In this document: in pieces, positions 1 through 7,739 of the stretch
How positions within the stretch are numbered: the first letter of the stretch is position 1
Layout of the letters: every line of letters starts with the position of its first letter
Assembly: GCF_001667925.1 (NCBI RefSeq)
Contig: NZ_LZJR01000084.1
Coordinates: 1-64,000, forward strand
Length of the DNA: 64,000 nt
Reading direction: 5' to 3'
Source of the DNA: Mycobacterium sp. E2479
Lineage (GTDB): Bacteria; Actinomycetota; Actinomycetes; Mycobacteriales; Mycobacteriaceae
The notes under the pieces: generated by a model
Database searches by the model: none
Seen by the model: the letters and a program-made list of their open reading frames with translations, nothing else
Told to the model about the DNA's origin: nothing
Made by a program: the position numbers and the translations under genes

Positions 1-532
1 ACATTCCGACATCGACATCGAGCTGGCGGAGCGCCCGAGCCATGAGACCGTCGCGGCTGTCACCGAGGGGCGCGCGGAGCTTGGAATAATCGCCGACACG
101 GTGGACTCGGGTCGACTGGAGTGCTCGACGCTGCGTCCGGACCGGCTCGTCGTAATCGTGCCGGCCGGCCATCCACTCGCCGACCGCGACCAAGTCGCGT
201 TCAGCGCCTGTCTGGATTACCCCTTCCTGGGATTCACCCAGGGAAATCCGCTGCAGGAACACCTGAGTGGCCAAACCCAGCCTCTCGGCCTTCGCCCCCG
301 CTACCGCGCGCATCTGCCCAATACTGACGCAATCTGTGCCGCGGTGGCAGCCGGAGTCGGCATCGCCGTGGTTCCAGCTTTGGCCGCAGCACAGCGGCAG
401 ATTCGAGACCTTCGCACCATCGACCTGACAAACGCGTGGGCGCACCGCAATCTTCTGCTGTGCTATCGCGATCGATCGCAATTATCCAGTGCTGCTGCAG
501 AATTCAGCGCGCATCTGTTCGCAGTCGAATGA
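1..532 (+). CDS. LysR-type regulator, C-terminal part (truncated by window start)
   Basis: The reading frame is open from the first bases of the window and ends at a TGA at 530-532, so only the effector-binding half is present and the N-terminal helix-turn-helix lies outside. The visible part has the periplasmic-binding-like fold typical of LysR_substrate domains: a stretch reading E-G-R-A-E-L-G-I-I near the start, a hydrophobic strand before P-A-G-H-P-L-A, and late G-V-G-I-A-V-V-P. These are family hallmarks, so the assignment as a LysR transcription factor is good. Its target and ligand cannot be inferred. The next gene is convergent. Confidence 0.85.
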   Translation, partial: HSDIDIELAERPSHETVAAVTEGRAELGIIADTVDSGRLECSTLRPDRLVVIVPAGHPLADRDQVAFSACLDYPFLGFTQGNPLQEHLSGQTQPLGLRPRYRAHLPNTDAICAAVAAGVGIAVVPALAAAQRQIRDLRTIDLTNAWAHRNLLLCYRDRSQLSSAAAEFSAHLFAVE

Positions 533-613
533 GCGACCGCGGCAACGCTTGTCGCAGATCTGCCCGCTAGCATCCGGTTTCAGGTGCGGCAGCGATGCCG
601 CCGGCCCGAACGT

Positions 614-1471
614 TCAGGCGGATGGTGCGTCTTCGCGCATCCGACGCATCAGTCCCTGTTCGCCCCGCGCTTCGGGTAGCGGAATCAATTCGGCGTGTAT
701 GGTGCGACCGAATTTGGACCGCATAAGCCGATGTGCCGACGGCACCAATACGCCATGCAAAAAGGGATACTTCTGCCGCAGCAGACGACTGGCTTTCAGA
801 TATTCATCCCCCTCCAACAGGCGCACGCTACCCGATTGCGTTGATCCCGTCGGTTTGCCCGACGCTGTGGCTGGGCCGAATTCGACCGTGGGGTTGCGCC
901 GCATTCGGCGCACTTTGACCGCCCGCTCAAAACTCCGAAAGTAGGCCCGGTCTCCGTTTACCACGATGCTGACCGGGCTAGAACCTGGCGTTCCGTCCTT
1001 CCGAAAGGTCGTGAGGCTGATGGTCTTTTGCCGCACGAACGGCGCCAACGCCGAATTGGTTGCCGTGCCAACCGCGCCCACAACATAGCCGAGTTGGCGT
1101 AACCGCAGCACCAGGGCCAGTGCCAGCGCAACTGACATCGCTCCGAGAACCCAGGCTTGCGAGGCCGAACCACCCTCGTCGAGGTCCACAACGTGGTTCA
1201 CCGTGTGCACAGTGTTGGCCACAATGAAGCCGGCCAACGCGGTGGCCAACGCATCGGCCCAGATCAGCGCCAGCAGCAGGATGACGCCCAGACCTAGCTG
1301 GAACGCGCCGACGTCATGCAAGAAGTGCCGGTGTTCGCCAAATCCGACCGCATCGGCGAATGAAGGCGGGTCGATCAGGCACCAGACCCCGATCCCAGCG
1401 GTGGCTACCCCCACACCCGATGTCACCGCGACCACGTACAGCCGCGCTAGCCTATTCCATCGATACATCAT
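614..1471 (-). CDS. Membrane protein with C-terminal PPOX/F420-type flavin-fold domain
   Basis: A 285-residue protein with two parts. Residues about 10-140 hold four hydrophobic segments, consistent with a four-helix membrane domain. Residues about 150-285 resemble the split-barrel PPOX class (F420- or flavin-dependent pyridoxamine-phosphate-oxidase-like), with the pattern T-F-R-K-D-G-T-P-G-S-S-P followed by Y-F-R-S-F-E-R-A-V-K-V-R-R-M-R-R-N-P. The ATG at 1471 is chosen because GGGAAGGG lies just upstream and the conserved part begins there; the frame extends further upstream to 1609 without a good start. Substrate unknown. Fusion of this soluble domain to a membrane domain implies action at the inner membrane face. 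Confidence 0.7.
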   Translation of the reverse strand: MMYRWNRLARLYVVAVTSGVGVATAGIGVWCLIDPPSFADAVGFGEHRHFLHDVGAFQLGLGVILLLALIWADALATALAGFIVANTVHTVNHVVDLDEGGSASQAWVLGAMSVALALALVLRLRQLGYVVGAVGTATNSALAPFVRQKTISLTTFRKDGTPGSSPVSIVVNGDRAYFRSFERAVKVRRMRRNPTVEFGPATASGKPTGSTQSGSVRLLEGDEYLKASRLLRQKYPFLHGVLVPSAHRLMRSKFGRTIHAELIPLPEARGEQGLMRRMREDAPSA

Positions 1472-1617
1472 GCCGCCCTTCCCACGGAGCCCTGTTTTTT
1501 CCTTAGTCGCTTGACGGAATGCGTTGCCGATATGTGACGTCAGCCCCGCAGCCAGTGCGTCCTTGACAGAACTTGCCGGAGACGCAACATACGCTTGGCT
1601 GGCGTGCACGGATACGC

Positions 1618-2199
1618 TCAGCCGTGCAGGGTGGGCCGGTAGATGAGCTCTTGGATATCGCCGTCCAGCGTCCGGCTTTCCATCAGCTCGAGGTCGAAGT
1701 CGGCCGCACCCCGAAAGATCGGAGCATCTCCGGTCTGACCGGTGATCACGGGAAAGATCGTCACCTGGACCCGGTCGACCAGGCCGACGGCCATCAGCGC
1801 TCGGTTCATCGACAGGCTGCCGTGCGAGCGCAATGGCACCTCGGACTCCGACTTGAGTCGGGCGACGGCATCGACGGCGTCGCCGCTCACGACGGTCGCG
1901 TCAGGCCAGTCCAGAGGTCCATCCAGGGTGGTGGACACCACCGTCGCCGGCAGGTGCCGCATCCGCGTGACCCACGGGTCGCGCACGTCGGAATCCTCGG
2001 AGCTCTCGGACAGCATTTCTGCGAATAGCCGATATGTGTTGGCGCCGAGAACCATTCGCTGCTTCCCGCCATACACGCCGAGGCGGTGGTCGAGCAGTTC
2101 GGGGCCTTGCTTGCCCCAATAACCGCCCCAATCGCCGCCGCTGACGCCGGCGAAGCCGTCGAGGCTGGAAAAGACGTCGAAGGTATAGGTGGCAGTCAT
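1618..2199 (-). CDS. Dihydrofolate reductase / RibD C-terminal family protein
   Basis: A 193-residue protein starting at the ATG at 2199, preceded by GAGGAG at good spacing; the frame runs upstream to 2553 but that part has no protein-like character. The N-terminus (T-F-D-V-F-S-S-L-D-G-F-A-G), the middle L-G-A-N-T-Y-R and the late V-T-I-F-P-V-I-T-G are the pattern of the DHFR-like reductase family that contains RibD C-terminal domains. It is a stand-alone small NADPH-type reductase rather than a riboflavin RibD (no deaminase domain). Actual substrate unknown. Confidence 0.8.
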   Translation of the reverse strand: MTATYTFDVFSSLDGFAGVSGGDWGGYWGKQGPELLDHRLGVYGGKQRMVLGANTYRLFAEMLSESSEDSDVRDPWVTRMRHLPATVVSTTLDGPLDWPDATVVSGDAVDAVARLKSESEVPLRSHGSLSMNRALMAVGLVDRVQVTIFPVITGQTGDAPIFRGAADFDLELMESRTLDGDIQELIYRPTLHG

Positions 2200-2347
2200 T
2201 GATGGTCTCCTCGAGTGCGGTGATGGCGTGTTGGGGATACAGACTGGACGCCCTGGGGAAACTAATCGCGTCAATTCAGGTGGTCTCGGTCCGCTGTCGC
2301 CAGGCAGGCCCTGGTTTAGGCGGAATGGCGTGTGGGCAATCGCAGGC

Positions 2348-3058
2348 ATGAGTTCGCTACGATCCATCTGGTTTCTCGCTACTGCGGCGGTAACGGCCGG
2401 CGCGGGGCTGACCTGCGCCCACGCGCCGAAGACGACCGCCGAGCCGTGTCCCAACGTCGAAGTGGTGTTTGCCCGCGGTACCGCCGAGCCGCCTGGGGTC
2501 GGCGGTACCGGGCAGGCGTTCGTCGATGCGCTCAGGTCACGGGTCGGCGGCAAGTCCGTGGGCGTCTATCCGGTTAATTACGAGGCGAGTAGCGACTTCA
2601 ACGGCGGCCTTGCTTTCGCCCGAACCGTTGTGGACGGCATCAGGGACGCCGGCGCACATATCGAGTCCACGGCGTCGAACTGCCCGAACACCAAAGTGGT
2701 GCTTGGCGGATATTCCCAAGGCGCCGCCGTGGCCGGCTTCGTCACTTCGGCTTCCGTGCCCAAGGAAGTGCCGCAGGAGTTCGCGTCCTATGTACCTCAA
2801 CCGCTGCCGCGAGCGGTCGCGGATCACGTTGCCGCCGTGGTGCTTTTCGGGACGCCTTCCAATGAGTTCCTCCGCGGTGGCGGCGCGCCGCCCATTGTGA
2901 TCGGCCCCCTGTACGCGAGCAAGACCGATCGGCTGTGCGCCGCCGATGACAACATCTGTGACGGCGCACCTCCGGGGCCGCCTGGGATCGCTCACACTTT
3001 GTACGCGGCGAACGGCATGGTCGACCAGGGCGCGGATTTCGCTGCGCAGCGCCTTTAG
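2348..3058 (+). CDS. Secreted cutinase-family lipase/esterase
   Basis: A 236-residue protein with a hydrophobic signal segment (about residues 5-25). Catalytic elements of the alpha/beta-hydrolase cutinase family are all visible: V-V-F-A-R-G-T-A-E at about 39-47, the nucleophile elbow G-Y-S-Q-G with Ser123, an Asp in D-D-N-I-C near 201, and a His at about 216 in A-H-T-L-Y. Start taken at ATG 2348; the open frame extends to 2189 but overlaps the divergent reductase start. Mycobacterial cutinase-like proteins hydrolyse lipid esters and phospholipids outside the cell. Two more cutinases occur in this window. Confidence 0.92.
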   Translation: MSSLRSIWFLATAAVTAGAGLTCAHAPKTTAEPCPNVEVVFARGTAEPPGVGGTGQAFVDALRSRVGGKSVGVYPVNYEASSDFNGGLAFARTVVDGIRDAGAHIESTASNCPNTKVVLGGYSQGAAVAGFVTSASVPKEVPQEFASYVPQPLPRAVADHVAAVVLFGTPSNEFLRGGGAPPIVIGPLYASKTDRLCAADDNICDGAPPGPPGIAHTLYAANGMVDQGADFAAQRL

Positions 3059-3096
3059 TGGGCCACACGGCGTGCCGGTCATCGTAGGCTTTGCGC

Positions 3097-3543
3097 ATGC
3101 GTTCGGATCGTTATGCCGTCGGGGTGATCACCTGCGTCGTCGCGGCGGGCGTTGCCGCGACCGCATGCAGCAAAAGCACCACCGGACACGCGACTCATGC
3201 CACTAGCGGTGCGGGCACCTTCCAAATCACTACGGCAGGGCCGTCGGGGCCGACGTCAGTGGCGCCGACCGGTCAGCCAGTCGGCACGGCGGTAATGAAG
3301 GTCAGTGGCGGCGGCGGCCCGGTGACGATCAGTTACCGGATCAACGGAGGCCCTGAGCAGACTGAGGCAAACGTTCCGCTGCCCTGGGAAAAGCATTACT
3401 CTGTCTACAACGAACTGGAGTCGCAGGTCACGGCCGACGGCGGGGACGTCCCGCTCATTTGCACGATCATCATGGATGGCGACAAGGTCGTTGCGTTGAA
3501 AAGTGAACCGCGGCCCACATGTAACTTCGCCTACTGGGGCTAG
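3097..3543 (+). CDS. Putative lipoprotein with MmpS-like C-terminal domain
   Basis: A 148-residue protein. The N-terminus is basic then hydrophobic and ends in a lipobox-like V-A-A-T-A-C-S, so the cysteine near residue 24 is a probable lipidation site. After a Thr/Gly/Pro-rich linker the C-terminal 80 residues resemble the MmpS accessory domain: a Y-R-I-N-G-G strand, L-P-W-E-K-H-Y, and a late C-T-I-I-M-D-G-D with a second cysteine near the end that could form a disulfide. No mmpL gene is adjacent, so a transport role is not supported by context. It starts 38 bp after the cutinase and may be co-transcribed with it. Confidence 0.65.
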   Translation: MRSDRYAVGVITCVVAAGVAATACSKSTTGHATHATSGAGTFQITTAGPSGPTSVAPTGQPVGTAVMKVSGGGGPVTISYRINGGPEQTEANVPLPWEKHYSVYNELESQVTADGGDVPLICTIIMDGDKVVALKSEPRPTCNFAYWG

Positions 3544-3886
3544 TTGCCAACGCGCACGGCGCAGCGACGCCGTCAATGGGTCGATCGTAGGCCGTTGCAG
3601 GCGGCGGGAATCGGCGGTGGGCGGACCGCGATATATGTCGAGATACGGTGCGGCGTAGACGTTTCCGCACGGGCTGCACGACGGCGTGGCGCCTGCACAC
3701 TAAGTCAGTGTGAGGGCGCCGCAGGTCACGCTGGAAAAACCCAGAAGCGAATGTCTTTGTCGTGTGAGGTCATCCGCTAGGACCGACATAGCTGCCCCGA
3801 ATGCGATGTTGGGATCGGTAGCCAGGTGAAAACGCGAAATTGCGCATGCTTTCGGCGTTAAATACGAGAGCGGAAAGGACAATGCT
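3544..3886. other. Intergenic region, no gene recognised
   Basis: About 340 bp between the lipoprotein and the next secreted protein. Short open frames exist on both strands but are arginine-rich, lack start signals and look like nothing recognisable. The last 20 bases carry the GGAAAGGA ribosome-binding site of the following GTG-start gene. Confidence 0.5.
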
Positions 3887-4291
3887 GTGGATACGACCCG
3901 AACGCTGAAGAGAGTAGTCGCCGCGGCGGTGTTGTCGGGCGGCTTCGCCGTGCCCGGAATGTGGTTCGCCGTAGGTAGCGCCGAAGCCCAGCCCGGCCCG
4001 ACGCCTTGGACGCATGGCTTTGCACCAGAAGACGGGCCGGTACCCCCCGGCGCAAGCGGGCCATACACCTGTTGCCCGGAGGATCAAAAGAGCGGGCTTC
4101 ACCCCCAGACCGGTCGCGGATGTCCGGGGACGGACGTCAACTGGGACGCGAGTCAGTGCCACACCTGGTACGGCGTCTACTGGGGGCATGGGAACGTGGC
4201 CCCCGGAATCTGGGAGGGTGGCCCGCCGCCGCCGGAGGCATTGCAGAAGCCGTGGTGCGGGTTTCCGTTCATGTGTTCAGGAACCCCATAA
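3887..4291 (+). CDS. Small secreted hypothetical protein
   Basis: A 134-residue protein starting at GTG 3887 with GGAAAGGA seven bases upstream. It has a clear signal peptide (T-L-K-R-V-V then a hydrophobic stretch) with probable cleavage after A-E-A. The mature part is rich in Gly, Pro, Trp and Cys, with seven cysteines including a C-C pair, which suggests a disulfide-stabilised exported protein. I do not recognise the family. It resembles the small Cys/Trp-rich exported proteins that are common in nontuberculous mycobacteria. Confidence 0.6.
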   Translation: MDTTRTLKRVVAAAVLSGGFAVPGMWFAVGSAEAQPGPTPWTHGFAPEDGPVPPGASGPYTCCPEDQKSGLHPQTGRGCPGTDVNWDASQCHTWYGVYWGHGNVAPGIWEGGPPPPEALQKPWCGFPFMCSGTP

Positions 4292-4389
4292 CCTAACGGC
4301 CGGGCGGCGAAAGGCCTTCATCCCAACGGAATTGGTGGAACGCGCCACACGCTGAAAGGGTCTCCCCCGCACCGAGAGCCGTATTTGTA

Positions 4390-4698
4390 TCAGCCTGCGG
4401 GCGGACGACATTCGTTTGCGCCAGGATCCCACCACCAACCGTTGTCGCAAGCGAGGGGCTGCGGCCCGACACCGAGGGGTCGGCACACATTGGCCGTCGG
4501 ATCCCACCATTGGCCCGGGTCGCATGCCAACGGTTGCGGACCGACCCCGAGCGGTCGGCAGACCTTGCCGGACGGGTCCCACCACTGCCCCGGATCGCAG
4601 TCGGCCTTACTCACGGCCGGCGTCGTGATCGCCACGGTCGCCATCGACGCGAACGCCATCATGACGATGACGACAAGGTGGCGAATGAATGCCCTCAT
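4390..4698 (-). CDS. Small secreted protein made of three Cys/Trp repeats
   Basis: A 102-residue protein. ATG 4698 is preceded by GGGAGG at good spacing; the frame continues upstream but without signal. Residues 1-33 are a signal peptide ending in V-S-K-A-D. The rest is a tandem repeat: units at 34-58, 59-83 and 84-102, each of the form C-D-x-G-x-W-W-D-P-x(4)-C-R-P, with the first two joined by identical L-G-V-G-P-Q-P-L-A linkers. Each unit has two cysteines, probably one disulfide per repeat. Function unknown; repeat architecture and export suggest binding to a polymer or surface ligand, which is inference. Confidence 0.65.
   Translation of the reverse strand: MRAFIRHLVVIVMMAFASMATVAITTPAVSKADCDPGQWWDPSGKVCRPLGVGPQPLACDPGQWWDPTANVCRPLGVGPQPLACDNGWWWDPGANECRPPAG
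4393..4599 (-). repeat. Tandem 75-bp coding repeat
   Basis: Two full 75-base units and one partial unit encode the 25-residue Cys/Trp modules of the small secreted protein. The first two units are nearly identical at protein level; the third keeps C-D-x-G-x-W-W-D-P but lacks the linker. The reading frame is preserved, so unit number could vary between strains without breaking the gene. Confidence 0.75.
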
Positions 4699-4856
4699 TA
4701 GAGCCTCCCGTCGTGACTGTTCATTAATCGAACCGAGCCGGGCCATAGGGGTCAACAGCAAATCGGGGTTCGGGCAATGACCACCATGCCGATTAGTTTC
4801 GAGCGGTCGAGCAGTCAGACCTTCCAAACGGACCAATCGAGAGCAAAGGTGGAATC

Positions 4857-5564
4857 ATGTCCTCCCAAATCACGGCCTTGCCACCGGTCGTCGATCAGCA
4901 ATCCTGGCGGGCCGCGCTAGACGATCTGCGCAAACGCGAGAAGGCCGCCACCCGCGAATTGGATGCGATCGCCGCCCAGCGGCGGCGATTGCCGATGGTC
5001 GAATTGGGCGATTACACCCTGGTCGGGCCCGACGGTCCGATTCGTCTGCCCGACGTCTTCGACGGCCGATCGCAACTGATCGTCTACCACCACATGTGGT
5101 CCGACGGCGCGGAGTGGCAGTGCGGCGGTTGCACCGGATTCACATCGCAATTCACTCGACTGGAATTCCTCGACAACTACGATGTCCGGTTCGTCATCGT
5201 CACCAACGGACCGATCGAGGAAGCCCTCGCCTACAAACATAAGGTCGGCAATCGGATGGACTGGTATTCGTCATCGCAGAGCACGTTCGCCACCGACATG
5301 GACGCGCCGCCGGGCGGTGGTTTCGGGGTCAACGTATTCCTGCGCGACGGCGAGACGGTGTACCGCACCTGGCATACGAACGGGCGGGGCACCGAGCAAC
5401 TCAGTCACTCGTTTGGGCTGATCGACATCCTGCCGTGGGGCCGCCAAGAGGAGTGGCTCGATTCGCCAGAAGGCTGGCCCTCGCGGTCCACCTACTCGGG
5501 GTGGCTCGACTCCCCCGGTATCGCCGCGGCTTACGGACCAACGACGAGTGAGGTCAACCCATGA
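4857..5564 (+). CDS. DUF899 family thioredoxin-like protein
   Basis: A 235-residue protein with the DUF899 signature: an N-terminal helix-rich segment with R-R-R-L-P-M-V, then Y-T-L-V-G-P-D-G, a thioredoxin-like core with L-I-V-Y-H-H-M-W and a C-G-G-C motif at about residues 91-94, and F-G-L-I-D-I-L-P-W-G-R-Q-E near the C-terminus. The family has a peroxiredoxin/thioredoxin-like fold, but its physiological substrate is not established. Its stop overlaps the start of the SRPBCC gene (ATGA), so the two form an operon. Confidence 0.85.
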   Translation: MSSQITALPPVVDQQSWRAALDDLRKREKAATRELDAIAAQRRRLPMVELGDYTLVGPDGPIRLPDVFDGRSQLIVYHHMWSDGAEWQCGGCTGFTSQFTRLEFLDNYDVRFVIVTNGPIEEALAYKHKVGNRMDWYSSSQSTFATDMDAPPGGGFGVNVFLRDGETVYRTWHTNGRGTEQLSHSFGLIDILPWGRQEEWLDSPEGWPSRSTYSGWLDSPGIAAAYGPTTSEVNP

Positions 5565-6037
5565 GCGCCAACGCCGAACGCTACGTCGTCACCCGCACCA
5601 TCGCCGCCACCCCGGCCGAGATTTTCGCCGTCCTCGCCGACCCATCCCGCCACCGGAACATCGAGCCAACCGATTGGGTCCGCGACTCGGTGGAGGCCGC
5701 TCCGATCACCGGCGCGGGCCAGACCTTCGCGATGAACATGTACCTGACTCAAGCGGGCGGCGACTACATCACGCACAACCTGGTTTATGTGTTCGAGCAG
5801 GATCGCACCATCGGCTGGATGCCGGGAGTGCTCGACGACGCGGGCAACCACTCCGCGGGCGGCTGGTTCTGGCGCTACGACCTGGCCCCGAAAGGTGATC
5901 GCACCGACGTCACCCTCACGTACGACTGGAGCGGCACGCCGCAGACGTTTCGGGACCGCGTCGGCGAGATGCCTATCTTCGGCGAGGATTACCTCGTCGC
6001 GTCGCTGGCCGAGCTGCAGCGCTCGCTCGCGAGCTGA
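5561..6037 (+). CDS. SRPBCC (START-like) family protein
   Basis: A 158-residue protein that starts inside the stop codon of the DUF899 gene (ATGA overlap), so it is translationally coupled. The start V-T-R-T-I-A-A-T-P-A-E-I-F-A-V-L-A-D-P-S-R-H is the classic beginning of the SRPBCC/polyketide-cyclase fold, and later strands (Y-V-F-E-Q-D-R-T-I-G-W, V-T-L-T-Y-D-W-S-G) agree. These proteins bind hydrophobic small molecules in a helix-grip cavity. The ligand is not known; the pairing with DUF899 suggests a shared, perhaps redox or detoxification, role. Confidence 0.85.
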   Translation: MSANAERYVVTRTIAATPAEIFAVLADPSRHRNIEPTDWVRDSVEAAPITGAGQTFAMNMYLTQAGGDYITHNLVYVFEQDRTIGWMPGVLDDAGNHSAGGWFWRYDLAPKGDRTDVTLTYDWSGTPQTFRDRVGEMPIFGEDYLVASLAELQRSLAS

Positions 6038-6206
6038 CCAGTCATTCCGAACCAGCCACCAACCCATCAAATCCTTTGCGGCTCACAGATATAAGTGACG
6101 GCCGCAGTCCTTGACCCAAGGTGAACTGGCCGCTCGCCTTTCGGCATTTCGGATTCTTCACCTTCGACACGGGCGCGGACAAAGCGCACAATTGCCGAAT
6201 GGAGGT

Positions 6207-7739
6207 ATGTCTTTTCATCGCCGTGGCTCAATCCGCTCGCCGGCATCGCGCCCCGAGAGCACCGCGGCCGAACTGATGGGTACCGAGCCGCGGCGCGCAC
6301 TGAGCGGCCTCTCAGACATACGCGCGTTCTTTCACACCAACAAGGTGCCGCTCTTTTTCATCTCGCCGACCCCGTTCAACCTGCTCGGGGTCGATCGATG
6401 GATACGAAACTTCTTCTACCTGACCTACTTTGACTCTTTCGAGGGCACCCATTCGCGCGTGTTCGTTCCCCGGCGCCGCGACCGCCGTGATTTTGAGTCC
6501 ATGGACGAAGTGTGCAGCCACCTCCTGTCCGATCCCGAGACGCTCGAGTTCATCGCGGGTAAAGGTCCAGGTGGCAAGTGCTGCTTTGTGATGCTGAACG
6601 AGGAAATTCAGGCCCTCGCGCGGTCGGCAGGGCTCAAGGTCATGCATCCGCCGATCGAGCTGCGCCAGCGCCTGGGCTCCAAAATCGTGATGACGCGCCT
6701 GGCCAACGAGGCGGGTATACCGAGCGTGCCACACGCGATCGGGCGGGCCGGTTCTTATGAAGAACTGCTGACGCTCGCAGAAAGCGCCGGATTGGGAGAC
6801 GACCTGGTCATCTCGGTCGCCTATGGCAACGCCGGCAGCGGGACGTTCTTTGTGCACGGTCAGCGCGACTGGGACGAGTATGCCGGTGACCTGACCTCGC
6901 AGCAAGAAGTCAAAGTGATGAAGCGCATCCGCAACGTGGAAGTGTGCCTCGAGGGTGCCGTGACCCGCCACGGCACCGTGGTCGGCCCCGCGATGACGAG
7001 TCTGGTCGGTTATTCGGAGCTGACGCCGAGCCGGGGCAGCTGGTGTGGCAATGACATCTGGCGCGAGGTGCTGCCGCCCGCCCAGACCCACGCCGCGCGA
7101 GAAATGGTGGGAAAGTTGGGCGACGTCATGCGCCGCGAGGGTTACCTCGGCTACTTCGAGGTGGACCTTCTGCATGACCTCGACTCCAACGAGCTCTACC
7201 TGGGCGAGGTGAACCCGCGGCTGAGCGGCGCCAGCCCGATGACGAACCTGACCACCGAGGCCTACGCCGACATGCCGCTGTTCCTTTTTCACCTGCTCGA
7301 GTACATGGACGTGGAGTACGAGCTCGACATCGACGAGATCAACTCGCGCTGGGAGTGCGGCTACGGCGAGGACGAGGTCTGGGGCCAAGTGATCATCACG
7401 GAGACCTCGCCGGACGTCGAGCTGTTCACCGCGACGCCACGCACCGGGGTATGGCGTATCGACGACGACGGCCGGGTGTCCTTTTCGCGGACCGCCAACG
7501 ACTGGGCCACGCTGCTCGACGGCTCCGAGGCCTTTTACATGCGTGTCGCGGCGCCTGGGGACTTACGTTCCGAGGGTGCGCAACTCGGCGTGCTGGTTAC
7601 TCGCTCACACCTGCAAACCGACGATTATCAGCTCAGCGAGCGCTGCCAGCGCTGGGTCAAGGGCATGAAGGCGAAGTTCACCTCAACGCCCCTGACGCCG
7701 GCCGCGCCGATCGTCTCACGGCTCGTCGCGCGCGCGTGA
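6207..7739 (+). CDS. ATP-grasp / biotin-carboxylase-like protein
   Basis: A protein of about 510 residues of the ATP-grasp superfamily. Recognisable elements are a central P-S-V-P-H-A-I-G-R-A-G-S-Y segment at the beginning of the ATP-grasp fold, V-K-V-M-K-R-I-R-N-V-E-V, and the metal-binding Y-L-G-E-V-N-P-R-L-S-G. The protein lacks biotin-carrier features, so 'biotin carboxylase' would be only a fold label; an ATP-dependent ligase is equally possible. The start is uncertain: the frame is open from a TTG at 6111; ATG 6207 follows GGAGGT too closely; ATG 6276 is nearest to the clearly conserved part. Its stop overlaps the GTG of the downstream hydrolase, indicating coupling. Confidence 0.75.
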   Translation: MSFHRRGSIRSPASRPESTAAELMGTEPRRALSGLSDIRAFFHTNKVPLFFISPTPFNLLGVDRWIRNFFYLTYFDSFEGTHSRVFVPRRRDRRDFESMDEVCSHLLSDPETLEFIAGKGPGGKCCFVMLNEEIQALARSAGLKVMHPPIELRQRLGSKIVMTRLANEAGIPSVPHAIGRAGSYEELLTLAESAGLGDDLVISVAYGNAGSGTFFVHGQRDWDEYAGDLTSQQEVKVMKRIRNVEVCLEGAVTRHGTVVGPAMTSLVGYSELTPSRGSWCGNDIWREVLPPAQTHAAREMVGKLGDVMRREGYLGYFEVDLLHDLDSNELYLGEVNPRLSGASPMTNLTTEAYADMPLFLFHLLEYMDVEYELDIDEINSRWECGYGEDEVWGQVIITETSPDVELFTATPRTGVWRIDDDGRVSFSRTANDWATLLDGSEAFYMRVAAPGDLRSEGAQLGVLVTRSHLQTDDYQLSERCQRWVKGMKAKFTSTPLTPAAPIVSRLVARA

